A stretch of 64,000 nucleotides of DNA, from positions 48,046,356-48,110,355 of the forward strand of contig OV277870.1 in NCBI GenBank assembly GCA_922989275.2, given 5' to 3'. The notes below the pieces were generated by a model. The model saw nothing but the letters and a program-made list of their open reading frames with translations, was not told the DNA's origin and ran no database searches. Position numbers and translations under genes: made by a program. Position 1 is the first letter of the stretch, and the number at the start of each line of letters is the position of its first letter. The stretch comes from Gari tellinella (Eukaryota > Mollusca > Bivalvia > Cardiida > Psammobiidae). Below are positions 54,632 to 63,890 of this stretch, one piece after another.

Positions 54632-54940
54632 GTGAACATGTTTTATTCTTTCCCAATAAAGTCGTTTGTGCTAAAACATTAATTTTATTTTTTGCAAACA
54701 GTTTGCGTACCGCGGCGTCTGATCGATCTGGTTTCAAGCTGTATGTCACTCGTCATTATTATCCTTTATCAAAATATCCAATATGTAACTTTGAAAAAAG
54801 CAACAGACGACAATTTTAAGCAGACGACATTGCAACATTGAAACGGTTAGATATAATTGTCTTGAGAAACAGCGACATGCATTGTTGCAAGGATGGAATC
54901 ATTGTTATGAGGGCCCTTGTAGGGAGGGCGGGAGTACTGT
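54632..54940. mobile_element. Chimeric element: family A left half joined to family C right half
   Basis: Left: TTTTATTCTTTCCCAATAAA...TTTGCAAACAGTTTG (A body). Then CGTACCGCGGCGTCTGATCG at the hairpin. Right: TTTCAAGCTGTATGTCACTC...AAGCAGACGACATTGCAAC...GTAGGGAGGGCGGGAG (C body and end). The joint lies at the shared hairpin core. Confidence 0.85.
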
Positions 54941-54941
54941 A

Positions 54942-55187
54942 CAGTGGAGAATCTGTTATTCTTTCCCGTGTAAACGCAAACGTACGCAAACGCATAGCAC
55001 TAAAACGTAGAAAATGTCAATTTTTAGATATTTCTCACAATTCATGCTTATCTTGGTGGCAAACAGTTTGGAGCCTGACCAGTCGCCGGGTTACCCGGCG
55101 TCTGATCTGGCTCCAAACTGTTTGCAATGGAAATAAACGTTTTAGCGTAAACGCGTTTATTGGGAAAGAATAACACATTCTCTACTG
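54942..55187 (-). mobile_element. Family A MITE, full length
   Basis: CAGTGGAGAATCTG...TTCTCTACTG, inserted at the TA ending the chimera at 54632-54940. Confidence 0.92.
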
Positions 55188-55316
55188 TAAGTGTCGTCTT
55201 CTATTTTATTTGTATTATTTGTGCGTTTCGCTTCGTTTAAACGTGGAACTTTAATGTCTCCTCTACTATACTTGAGACATCACGTGGCATTATTGACAAC
55301 CATATCACCATTTGCA

Positions 55317-55560
55317 CAGTGGAGAAGACGGTATTATTTTCCAATAAACGCGTTTACGTTACAAAACTTATGCTCATTGCAAACAGTTTGAAGCCAGATC
55401 AGACGCCGGGTTATCCGGCGTCTGATCAGTATCCAAACTGTTTGCCACTCGTATTAAACGAATAGCCATATTTGTGAAAAGGTTTTATTTTCTATATTTC
55501 ATTGAAATGCGTTTGCATTTCCTTTGAATTTAAACGGGAAACAATAATGTCTTCTTCCCT
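55317..55560 (+). mobile_element. Family A element, first of a head-to-tail trio
   Basis: CAGTGGAGAAGACG...TCTTCTTCCCTA. Hairpin TTTGAAGCCAGATCAGACGC...TCTGATCAGTATCCAAAC, arms not fully matched. Confidence 0.82.
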
Positions 55561-55573
55561 ATACCTTACGATA

Positions 55574-55819
55574 CAGGGAAGAAAACGTTATTCTTTCCCA
55601 ATAAACGCGTTTACGCTAAAACTATTATTTCTATTGCAAACAGTTTGGAGCCAGATCAGACGCCGGGTGACCCGGCGTCTGACCAGGCTCAAAACTGTTT
55701 GCCACCAAGATAAACATGAATTATCAGAATTGTCAAAAAGTTGCACTTTTCTACGTTTTAGTGTTTTGCGTTTGCATTTCGTTTCGTTTAAACGGGAAAG
55801 AATAACGTTTTCTCCACTG
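55574..55819 (+). mobile_element. Family A MITE, second of the trio
   Basis: CAGGGAAGAAAACG...TTCTCCACTG. GGGTGACCC apex with right arm GTCTGACCAGGCTC. Confidence 0.88.
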
Positions 55820-55825
55820 TATCAA

Positions 55826-56018
55826 CAGTGGTGGAGGCATTACTATTTTCCGTTCAAACTAAACTGAATGCAAAGCAATAAAATGTAGAAAACGGCACTC
55901 TTTTCAAAAAATGTTGACAATCAGTTCCAATGTGAATACGAAACTGTTTGCAATGGAAATAAACACATTTACGCATTATACACGGGTTTACTGAGAAGGA
56001 ATAATGCCATCCCACAGT
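55826..56018 (-). mobile_element. Family A element without hairpin, third of the trio
   Basis: CAGTGGTGGAGGCATTACTA at the left; AATACGAAACTGTTTGC keeps only the right foot; ATAATGCCATCCCACAG at the right. Confidence 0.7.
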
Positions 56019-56607
56019 ACCGTCTTATATAGCTTTCTTAGAATATTTTCCTCAGGGCATTTTGATTAATTTTCATCATTTAAACTGCCTTCCAATTTCT
56101 CTGCCATTCTTGAACTAATGTTGTAAATCCGATTATTCCTCTAAGACCCGTGTCAAATCTCATTTTCCATTATTACCAAGATTTTGAACTATGATCTTTC
56201 GTCTGCCGATTGCGAATTTACTTTGATATACAAACAGTTTGGATCCAGATCAGTCAACCAGAGGCGAGTTGCCTGACCTCTGAGTTCACTGTTTGGTTCT
56301 CACTTGATAAATTCTTCTTGTCAAAGTTAACCGGTGATAACTTTAAAACAGACGTTATTAGGTCGTCGGAAGATTAATTTCCCATGGCTTTTTCGCCAAA
56401 CAGGATTAAATGGCTTCCAGTTGAACTAATTAAAAGAAACAAAGTACATTGGCATAATATGTTTGTCCTTTGATACAAATCAAACATTCCCAAATTTAGG
56501 GTTATTGCATGTCTTGGTAAACGTATAAGAGAAGGACATAAAGCATTTCCGTAAATATTGTTTTACACTATATTGAACCCTTTCATGGTCAAATCTATCG
56601 TGAATAT
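56019..56607. other. Mostly unique DNA with one worn core
   Basis: 56232-56300 has TTTGGATCCAGATCAGTCAA and CCTGACCTCTGAGTTCACTG. No gene. Confidence 0.4.
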
Positions 56608-56892
56608 TTTACACCTTCACCGCCATATTGTCGTCTGCTCGATTACAGTTGTCTCCAATATAATTTCAAAGTTAGCTTTAACGATTTCACTCTCAATGAC
56701 GCTTTAAAGCGCATTTGCAAACAGTTTAGGTCCTGATCAGACGCCGCGTAACGCGGGGTTACATGTAGATCAGGACCCAAACTGGTTGACAATCTGATAT
56801 ATACTTATAAAGTCATACAACCTTAAATCAAACTTTGAACTTGCAGACAACAATAATGAAGCAGACGACAATAAAGCGGTGAAGGGGTAAAA
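56608..56892 (+). mobile_element. Family B element
   Basis: TTTTACACCTTCACCGCC...AAAGCGGTGAAGGGGTAA. Hairpin interrupted by a CGGGGTTACATGTA tract between GCGTAACG and GATCAGGACC; tail AGCAGACGACAATAAAG. Confidence 0.75.
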
Positions 56893-56924
56893 AAATCATC
56901 CACATAATTTGATCATGAAAGGGT

Positions 56925-57030
56925 TAAAGCAGTATGACTGATGAAATATCAAGCAGTGTCAAACAGTTAAGATCCTGATCAGACGTCGCGTTATGAACCA
57001 AAGCTGTTTACAAACACGCCTGAAATGGTT
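56925..57030 (+). mobile_element. Family B fragment
   Basis: GTGTCAAACAGTTAAGATCC then CAGACGTCGCGTTATGAACC AAAGC; right arm lost after the centre. Confidence 0.55.
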
Positions 57031-57085
57031 AAAGAAACAGTAAACCTGTCCGAAACATAAGATAAAATGTGCTCGTCTGTTATTC

Positions 57086-57278
57086 AGGGTTCTAGATAAG
57101 GGGAGTATTTCAAAAACTAAAATCTTTATTTCTGCTTTAAACCCTATGGTGTCACTACTCATTAGAATCGTCTCAAAGAGACGATTCTAATGAGTAGTAA
57201 CACCGTAGGATTTGGTGTTAAAATAAGAGAGAAGATGTTGGATTTGTTGGGTTTACTCCCTCTTATCTAGAACTCTGG
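57086..57278. mobile_element. Family J palindromic element
   Basis: GGGTTCTAGATAAGGGGAGT...CTCCCTCTTATCTAGAACTC. Central hairpin CATTAGAATCGTCTCAAAGA, perfectly paired over about 21 bp per arm. Confidence 0.85.
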
Positions 57279-57383
57279 TTATTGTTCAGGTTTTATTCAT
57301 ATTTACTCATTGTACAATACCATACAAGGCGTTTTACCAAGTTAAGCAGGCAAACTTCTGATAACAAATTAACATTTCATTCA

Positions 57384-57625
57384 TTAACCCCTAATGCCAC
57401 ATTTTTGCGTCTTTTTTAAACAGTGTACATATGAACAGCACACTTGTCCTATGCAAACAGTTTATAACCTTGTAAGATGACTGATGCAGTAGCCCTCTGA
57501 TAAGGGTCTGCACGTTTGGTCATTTTGAACTATATTGCTGAAAACATCCCTAATAGACAGGTCTTAATTTGAAAATGGAATTGTCCATAAAGACTTCCAG
57601 TGGTCCATTAGTTTAAACAGATTAA
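57384..57625 (+). mobile_element. Family F element
   Basis: TTAACCCCTAATGCCACATT at the left, CACTTGTCCTATGCAAACAG, and a reduced core with CTCTGATAAGGGTCTGCACG. Confidence 0.5.
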
Positions 57626-57738
57626 GAGTAACGAATATTATTTTGTAAAGGGTACTAAAATTGCACATGAGTTAACATGGTAATTGGCCTTCAACATCAC
57701 AAAATTGTACTGAGTTTGATTAATAACCCGTAGAACTA

Positions 57739-57984
57739 CAGTGGAGAATCTGTTATTCTTTCCCGTTTAAACGCAAACGTACGCAAACGCAAAACGCTAA
57801 AAAGTAGAAAAGAACATCTTTTGGACAATTCTGATATTTCATGTTTATCTTGGTGGCAAACAGTTTGGAGCCAGATCAGACGCCGGGTAGCCCGGCGTCT
57901 GATCTGGCTCCAAACTGTTTGTAAAAGAAAAAATAGTTTTAGCGTAAACGCGTTTATCGGGAAAGAATAACGTTTTCTCCACTG
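57739..57984 (-). mobile_element. Family A MITE, full length
   Basis: CAGTGGAGAATCTG...TTCTCCACTG. Hairpin perfectly paired, including CCAGATC/GATCTGG. Left flank ACCCGTAGAACTA, right flank TACCGTAACGCTT. Confidence 0.92.
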
Positions 57985-58215
57985 TACCGTAACGCTTCCT
58001 TTCTTCTATTATTATCATCATTTATTATTTACCTCCAGTTATAAAAATCAATACATTATATTGTTATAGGCTATCGCGTTATTTCTAAAACAGTAGTACT
58101 TATTTTTTTAGACCTCAAAACATTGGCAGAAAAACTTAAAAATGTGTTTTAGTAAAAAAAACTAGCATATTCTGGCGGTTAGTGTTAACGTTGTTTAAAA
58201 TTTGTTTCAAACATA

Positions 58216-58461
58216 CAGTGGAGAATGTGTCATTCTTTCCCAATAAACGCGTTTACGCTAAAACTAGTATTGCCAGTACAAACAGTTTGGAGCCAGATCA
58301 GACGCCGGGTAACCCGGCGTCTGATCAGGCTCCAAACTGTTTGCCACCAAGAAAAACATGAAATATCAGAATTGTCCAAAAGTTGTTCTTTTCTACGTTT
58401 TAGTGTTTTGCGTTTGCGTACGTTTGCGTTTAAACGGGAAAGAATAACAGATTCCCCACTG
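58216..58461 (+). mobile_element. Family A MITE, full length
   Basis: CAGTGGAGAATGTG...TTCCCCACTG, intact hairpin, TA flanks. Confidence 0.92.
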
Positions 58462-58691
58462 TATGTGATTATTTACAAAAATGTCATGGTTCTTTACCCT
58501 TACACTGTAGGATTTCATACATTTACTTAAAACAGTGTGGATCAAGTAGAGTCGTCACGTTACTCGGCATTCCATTAAGATACAAAAATGTATGACACTC
58601 TGATTATGTTTTCTGGCAGAGATGTCTTTAAATTGATCTAAAGAATAGTTGCAGATGACAGATTTTGCACACAACATTTACATAGCGTTCA

Positions 58692-58934
58692 GGGGCCCGT
58701 TTCATAAAACTTCTTACGACAACTGTTGTCGTAAGTCAGATTATAAAAGTATCAATTATTATTTATTTCTCCATCTAATCCTGTCTTGTGACATCTTTTT
58801 GGAATCGTCTTGAAAAGACGATTCCAAAAAGATGTCACAAGACAGGATTAGATAGAGAAATCACAGATTAAATGTATTTTAAAGTTTTGACTTACGACAA
58901 CATTTGTCGTAAGAAGTTTTATGAAACGGGCCCC
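58692..58934. mobile_element. Family H palindromic element, full length
   Basis: AGGGGCCCGTTTCATAAAAC...TTTATGAAACGGGCCCC. Almost the entire 243 bp can fold on itself; centre GGAATCGTCTTGAAAAGACG. Confidence 0.92.
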
Positions 58935-58940
58935 AGAAGG

Positions 58941-59128
58941 TTAACCCCTTTACGAAAGTGGACAATGGCAAACAATACGTGACGTCTCATCAGGATCTGC
59001 ACTGCATTATTTTGCTTTATGTACAAACACTTCCAGTGTCTTTATTTCATCCATGTTTATCTACAATGAAATCTTCCAGCAAGTATACAGGGAGAGTTCA
59101 TTGCAATATTCAGGCATAAATGGGTTAA
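58941..59128 (+). mobile_element. Family G element, core reduced
   Basis: TTAACCCCTTTACGAAAG at the left, AAATGGGTTAA at the right, and CAAACAATACGTGACGTCTC ATCAGG as the remaining core. Confidence 0.65.
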
Positions 59129-59210
59129 TGTTCTTTTCAATATTATAGCGGGGTTCTTATTACATGTTCCTTTTTAGCTCGCTATTCGGAGAATTGGGTG
59201 GGGTTATGCA

Positions 59211-59403
59211 GAGCAACAGATAAGGGTAGTTTTTTAAAACTTAACATCTTTATTTCTGAATTAAATCCTATGGTGTCACTACTCATTAGAATCGTCTCTT
59301 TGAGACGATTCTAATGAGTAGTAACACCATAGGATTTGGTGCTGGTTTGAGTGAGAATATGTTGGCTTTGTTGAAATAACTACCTCTTATCTGGAGCCCT
59401 GGG
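59211..59403. mobile_element. Family J palindromic element
   Basis: AACAGATAAGGGTAGTTTTT...CTACCTCTTATCTGGAGCCC; hairpin CATTAGAATCGTCTCTTTGA. Confidence 0.85.
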
Positions 59404-59406
59404 TTA

Positions 59407-59980
59407 TGGAATCACCCCGGCGTCGGCGTTGGTTTTTCAAGGTTAAAGTTTTGGGATAAATGTTGAAATGCACTAGTACTACATACAATATTTTTGCATT
59501 AGGAAGCTGATATTCGGAATGAAGATGTATTGTGGGGTTGAACATTGATGCTGTGTAGTTAAATTTGAAAAGAAAAGTTGAAATTTAGTGAAAATTTCAC
59601 CTATTTTGGACTTTGGTTTTTCAGCAGATAGCTCATGGCTAAAGTTTTGGGGTAAGTGTTAAAATACACTACTACTGCATGAAGTATTTGCATTAGGAAG
59701 CTGCTATTTTGAATGGAGGTGCCCTGTGGTCTGAGCATTGATGTTGCGTAGTTAAACTGAAATAAAATTTCAATTTCAGTCATAATTTTACCTGTAGTGG
59801 ACTCAGCTTTTGGAGACTGTATAATATAATATTTGCATTAGGAAGCTGATATTTGGAATGGAGTTTTCTTGTATCTTTTATAACAATGTACTGATGCACT
59901 TTTCTATCGATAGATACTTATAAAAAAAAGGTTTGCATTAGGCGAGCTTTGCTGTTCTCCGATACCTCTTGTTTCTAGTT
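59407..59980. repeat. Dispersed/tandem repeat with TTTGCATTAGGAAGCTG
   Basis: TTGCATTAGGAAGCTG recurs near 59493, 59688 and 59834, with GGTTAAAGTTTTGGG and GAACATTGATGCTG upstream in two of them. It begins after CCCCGGCGTCGGCGTTGG, a phrase common in a bivalve repeat class as far as I recall. No coding sense. Confidence 0.7.
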
Positions 59981-59986
59981 AAACTT

Positions 59987-60089
59987 ACAGTGGGGAAGAT
60001 TTCGTACTACAACGGCCAATTTTTTCTCCAAAATACATTTTGTATAGGTCTTTGCTAGAAAACACAATTTTCATTGTAAACAGTTTGTA
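59987..60089 (+). mobile_element. Family A left fragment
   Basis: ACAGTGGGGAAGATTTCGTA at the left and TTTTCATTGTAAACAGTTTG at the foot of the missing hairpin; interrupted by 60090-60335. Confidence 0.6.
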
Positions 60090-60335
60090 CAGTGGAGAAT
60101 CTGTTATTCTTTCCCGTTTAAACGCAAACGTACGCAAACGCAAAGCACTAAAACGTAGAAAAGAACAACTTTTGGACAATTCTGATATCTCATGTTTATC
60201 TTGGTGGCAAACAGTTTGGAGCCTGATCAGACGCCGGTTTACCCGGCGTCTGATCTGGCTCCAAACTGTTTGCACTGCAAATAATAGTTTTAGCGTAAAC
60301 GCGTTTATTGGGAAAGAATAACGTTTTCTCCACTG
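60090..60335 (-). mobile_element. Family A MITE, full length
   Basis: CAGTGGAGAATCTG...TTCTCCACTG. Hairpin apex GGTTTACCC has one unmatched base. Confidence 0.92.
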
Positions 60336-60714
60336 TATCTTGTCATCCAATCAAGCTACATGATGTTTATCACATTGATTTCTTTTTATAAAATCGTAAA
60401 AAAACACATTTTTGAAATGGGGAGAGTCTACAAGAGCGGAGGGTCGTAATAATGTTAGTTTAAACATATTCTATTTCAGTAATATTTACAAACAACGTGA
60501 AAATACATGCATACAAAGTAAAGGATTAGATTGGAAGCTTAAAGCTTATTGCAATATACATATTCCCCGTAATATATGTGAAATACCATTGTTTCTTGAC
60601 GAATCGTACAAAATTTGCAATGAAATTGGTAAAAAATAAAAAATATAAAAAATATTGAAATTTGTAAAGAAACGTTTTAACTTTTTAAACTTTGTTTTGT
60701 TGTTGGTTTTTTTT
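60336..60714. other. No supported gene
   Basis: A 75-codon frame at 60412-60639 shows no recognised domain. Confidence 0.4.
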
Positions 60715-60960
60715 TTTTACAATGAACAGGGTCATAATTCAATCAAATATGTTTAGATTAATACCAGCGATTGAGGTATTCGTCCGAACTAATTGGGCAA
60801 TAAATTATCCTACCAAGTAGTATGAAAATTGAGTTATTGCGTACGCAAACTGGTTCGACATACCGATGGACGGATAGACATACATGCTGACAGATGAGCG
60901 GACAAAGCTATGCCATATTACGCCCCACTTTCAACGGGCGTATCAAAATTGCCATTTTCC
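60715..60960 (+). repeat. Old dispersed repeat ending in a GGGCGTAT hairpin
   Basis: AACAGGGTCATAATTCAATC, CCTACCAAGTAGTATGAAAA and GACGGATAGACATACATGC, ending ATTACGCCCCACTTTCAACG then GGCGTAT. The order matches a widespread bivalve repeat (GGGTCATAA ... ACCAAGTTTCATGAAA ... GACGGACAGACGGA) from memory. Confidence 0.6.
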
Positions 60961-61193
60961 GAATCATTTCACTGAGTTTGCGTTTCGTTTCGTATCATTT
61001 AGGCCGTGAATACTGAAATATTTACCACTGTATTAATCAGCGCTCCCTGACTAGTGCCGTGACATTAACCATGTCATGTTACATTAGAGGACATACTATA
61101 TATAAACCAGGAACATGTATTATGCATGCATAGTCCTATCACCCTTACTCTAACACTGTCTAGAATCCTTTCTACGAGACAAAACGAACATTT

Positions 61194-61375
61194 AAGAGCT
61201 CCAGATGAGGAAAGTATTTCAAAAACTTACATCTTTATTTTCGTTTTACACCTAATGGTGTAACTACTCATTAGAATTGTCCCTTCGAGACGATTCTAAT
61301 GAGTAGTTACACCATAAGATTTGGTGCTGAAATAAGTGAGAAAATATTGGATTTGTTAAGTGTATCTGGATCCCT
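61194..61375. mobile_element. Family J element, diverged
   Basis: AGCTCCAGATGAGGAAAGTA...AAGTGTATCTGGATCCCTG; hairpin CATTAGAATTGTCCC/GAGACGATTCTAATG with mismatches. Confidence 0.75.
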
Positions 61376-61570
61376 GCTTTTCCAAATAATTCGTCTTGAC
61401 CAAATGTCGCTTCTGGTCAGGCAAACCGTACTACACTATAAGTTTAGCTTACTTCTGTTGCAATCACATGAAATAAAATCGAAATTAACTGTCGACGACA
61501 TTTGTGCACCAGACGATGTTGTGGTAGAGTAAGTGCTATAAAATCACGCAGAAGCTCGTGAGATAATTTG

Positions 61571-61669
61571 ACACATTGAACCCTAGCGACCAGTATATTT
61601 GTTCTTTACAAACAGTATACCTTTGTGTAGACAATATCAGTAACAGTGTAGACCCAGATCAGATAATTG
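61571..61669. mobile_element. Family F fragment
   Basis: TTGAACCCTAGCGACCAGTA then AGTGTAGACCCAGATCAGAT; ends at a TTTAACCC start of family D. Confidence 0.45.
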
Positions 61670-61860
61670 TTTAACCCATTACTCCATAAAGAAAACCCTT
61701 TTACGCATCAATATATTCGTATATTCCAATTCGAAAACTCCTCTTGTAATAATTTACATTTGAACAAGCATAAAAAAGCTTCTTTGTTATTGCAGGCTTG
61801 CAGTAAAGCAGAATGCTCCTGTCTTATTTAGACCTACATTTGTTTAACACACAGGAACAA
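61670..61860 (+). mobile_element. Degenerate family D element
   Basis: TTTAACCCATTACTCCATAA at the left and GCAGTAAAGCAGAATGCTCC in the centre; right side unclear. Confidence 0.55.
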
Positions 61861-61989
61861 AGTTATAGAGTAAAGGGTGAACGAACCCTCTGTTAGGTCG
61901 TGTTGAAAAAGCAACCCAAAATAGTCGAACATGGACTTGATTTAATTGAAACCTGAATTGATCGTAGGGAGATTCAGCACCGCACAGTT

Positions 61990-62202
61990 TTAACCCTTTG
62001 CCTGCTGGTCGCGACTTTATTGAATTTTGCAAACAGTTTAGATCCAGATCAGACGCCGCGTAACGCGGCGTCTGATCTGGATCCAAACTGTTTGACACTC
62101 GTCTTTTGGTTTATTTACTTAAAACATGTACAAATCTAAAGTTTACAAACTTTGCAGACGACAATTTCGAAGCAGACGACATCACCGCAGGATAAGGGTT
62201 AA
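61990..62202 (+). mobile_element. Family B MITE, full length
   Basis: TTAACCCTTTGCCTGC...CGCAGGATAAGGGTTAA; perfect hairpin TTTAGATCCAGATCAGACGC...TCTGATCTGGATCCAAACTG; tail with GCAGACGACAATTTCGAAGC. Confidence 0.9.
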
Positions 62203-62412
62203 CCCTTTCACCGTCTGAATCGCATAAAGTCGAATTTGCAAACAGTTTTGATCCTGATCAGACGCCGCGTTACGCGGCGTCTGATCAGGAACAAAACTGT
62301 TTGACACCCGTTTCGATATTTCTTATGTCATACTCTCTGAGTTCTAACATTGAAATGATATTGCAGACAATAATATTGAAGCAGACGACACAATAACGGT
62401 GTAGGGGTAACA
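62199..62412 (+). mobile_element. Family B MITE sharing TTAA with its neighbour
   Basis: Starts at the TTAA (62199-62202) that ends the previous copy; TTAACCCTTTCACCGTCTG...ACGGTGTAGGGGTAA. Perfect hairpin TTTTGATCCTGATCAGACGC...TCTGATCAGGAACAAAACTG. Confidence 0.9.
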
Positions 62413-62443
62413 AAAACTCAAAAATAATTTGGCGGTGAATGGG

Positions 62444-62650
62444 TTAATCCTCTTATCGCCAAAATATCGTCTACATCGGTAGTGTGGTTAGGTAATATTG
62501 AGTCAGATTTCGGACTGTTCTGACTGAAGAAATGTCATAACTAGTGTCAAACAGTTTGTATCCTGATCAGAAGCCGCATTTCGCGGCGTCTGACCAGGGT
62601 CCAAACTGTTTGCAGTAACCTTCTGGCGCCATTGGCAGTGAAAGCATTAA
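62444..62650 (+). mobile_element. Family B MITE
   Basis: TTAATCCTCTTATCGCC...GGCAGTGAAAGCATTAA. Hairpin with GCATTTCGCGGCG apex and right arm GTCTGACCAGGGTCC. Confidence 0.8.
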
Positions 62651-62812
62651 TACGACCACAGAACTAAATAAATGTCATAACTAGTGTCAAACAGTTTGGA
62701 TCCTGATCAGACGCCGCATTTTGCGTCGTCTGACCAGGGTCCAAACTGTTTGCAAGTCACCCTCTGGCGCCATTGGCAGTGAAAGCATTAATACATGTAC
62801 GACCACAGAACG
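62531..62812. repeat. 140-bp tandem duplication of a family B half
   Basis: AATGTCATAACTAGTGTCAA starts at 62531 and again at 62671. Both copies run through GCGCCATTGGCAGTGAAAGC and GACCACAGAAC. Confidence 0.92.
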
Positions 62813-62958
62813 ACAACGGAGGAAAACAGATAAATCACGCTATACACAATAACATGAGTATTACATGAGCTAATTGTAAACGACATTCACATATTTGAAG
62901 CAGACGACAATTCAGCACAATAAATATTAAAGTCAAACTCAATTGATAAATATAAGCT

Positions 62959-63203
62959 TTAACCCATTACCCCATTAATACGCCTTTTTACACCTTTTAT
63001 TTGTTTCTCCTGAAGAATTTTTTTTATATTTATACAGTCAAGAATATGTACTATCAGAAATATTTTCTACATCCTAGCAGATATTACAGCAGGTTAAAAG
63101 TTAAGCAGAATGTGCCTTAAGGCACATTCTGCTTTACTTTCAACCTGCTTTAAGTGGCCACGTATCTTCAATGCTAGAAGCAAGCTATGGGGTATTGGGT
63201 TAA
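62959..63203 (+). mobile_element. Family D MITE, full length
   Basis: TTAACCCATTACCCCATTAA...GGGGTATTGGGTTAA. Palindrome GCAGAATGTGCCTTAAGGCA, with the G>A apex change matched on the other arm. Confidence 0.92.
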
Positions 63204-63535
63204 ATAAAATATTTTAGTATGAATCCTCTCTGAAAGAAGAAACAGTTTACATTTTTTGTAGGAATTCCATCTTATTATCCCCTTATCAGGGCCATAAACG
63301 TGAGGAGTATATTCCGGATTTTGAAATAGAACATGTCCTATTTCAGAGCTGACATATATGTCTGCTGACAAAAGGTGTATATGAGAGGATTTGCCCAATT
63401 TACACTGTATGTTTTGACTTTTATGTCTAAGAATATATGTCAAAACATAATGTGTACTTTCAGCTTAAGATAACAGAAAGGGATACATTTATCAGTTCGT
63501 TGCTTCTTTCATACACTGGTCAATTTCTCTCTGGA
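63204..63535. other. No supported gene
   Basis: Unique DNA with short open frames on both strands; nothing recognised. Confidence 0.4.
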
Positions 63536-63745
63536 TTCACCCCTTTCAATACCATAAATTCCAAAGACGCTGACATTGCAAACAGTTTGAATCCAAATCA
63601 GACGCCGAGTAACTCAGCGTATGATCTGGTTCCAAACATTTTGACGCACACATCGAATATTTATCAAGCCAAAAAAATATATAATACTGACAAATAAATG
63701 CAGACGTCAATGCTAAAGCAGACGACATTTTGCAGTGATGGGAGA
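63536..63745 (+). mobile_element. Family B/C-type element
   Basis: TTCACCCCTTTCAATACC at the left, hairpin TTTGAATCCAAATCAGACGC...GTATGATCTGGTTCCAAACA, tail ATGCAGACGTCAATGCTAAA then GCAGACGACATTTTGCAGTG. Confidence 0.65.
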
Positions 63746-63771
63746 ACAGGACGATGAGAAAGGCTAATTAC

Positions 63772-63801
63772 CTGCTCTGTGAAACATTGTATTGTCTGTC
63801 G
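63772..63801 (-). CDS. Speculative 30-nt microexon
   Basis: Minus strand: acceptor GGCATGTTTCTGCTAG, then 30 nt, then donor GTAATTAG. In phase 1-1 it would encode TDNTMFHRA with split ends. Multiple-of-three length and phase match the Kazal gene, but the signal is weak. Confidence 0.15.
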
Positions 63802-63890
63802 CTAGCAGAAACATGCCAAAAACACGACCAGACCACAAACAACGAAACACACCGAACTCTCGCCCCCCACATTTACTAGTGACTTGAGTA

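Noticed and set aside
254..60350. Dozens of recurring open frames of 60-170 codons with motifs such as QTVWSQIRRRVTRRLIRLQTVCHQDKHE
   Set aside because: They are translations of the family A palindrome in different frames and strands. Each lies within MITE boundaries and repeats at every copy; none has an independent start or domain.
4920..62750. Regularly recurring palindromes read as a CRISPR array or as terminators
   Set aside because: Spacing is irregular, copies sit inside larger elements with termini, and the genome context is eukaryotic.
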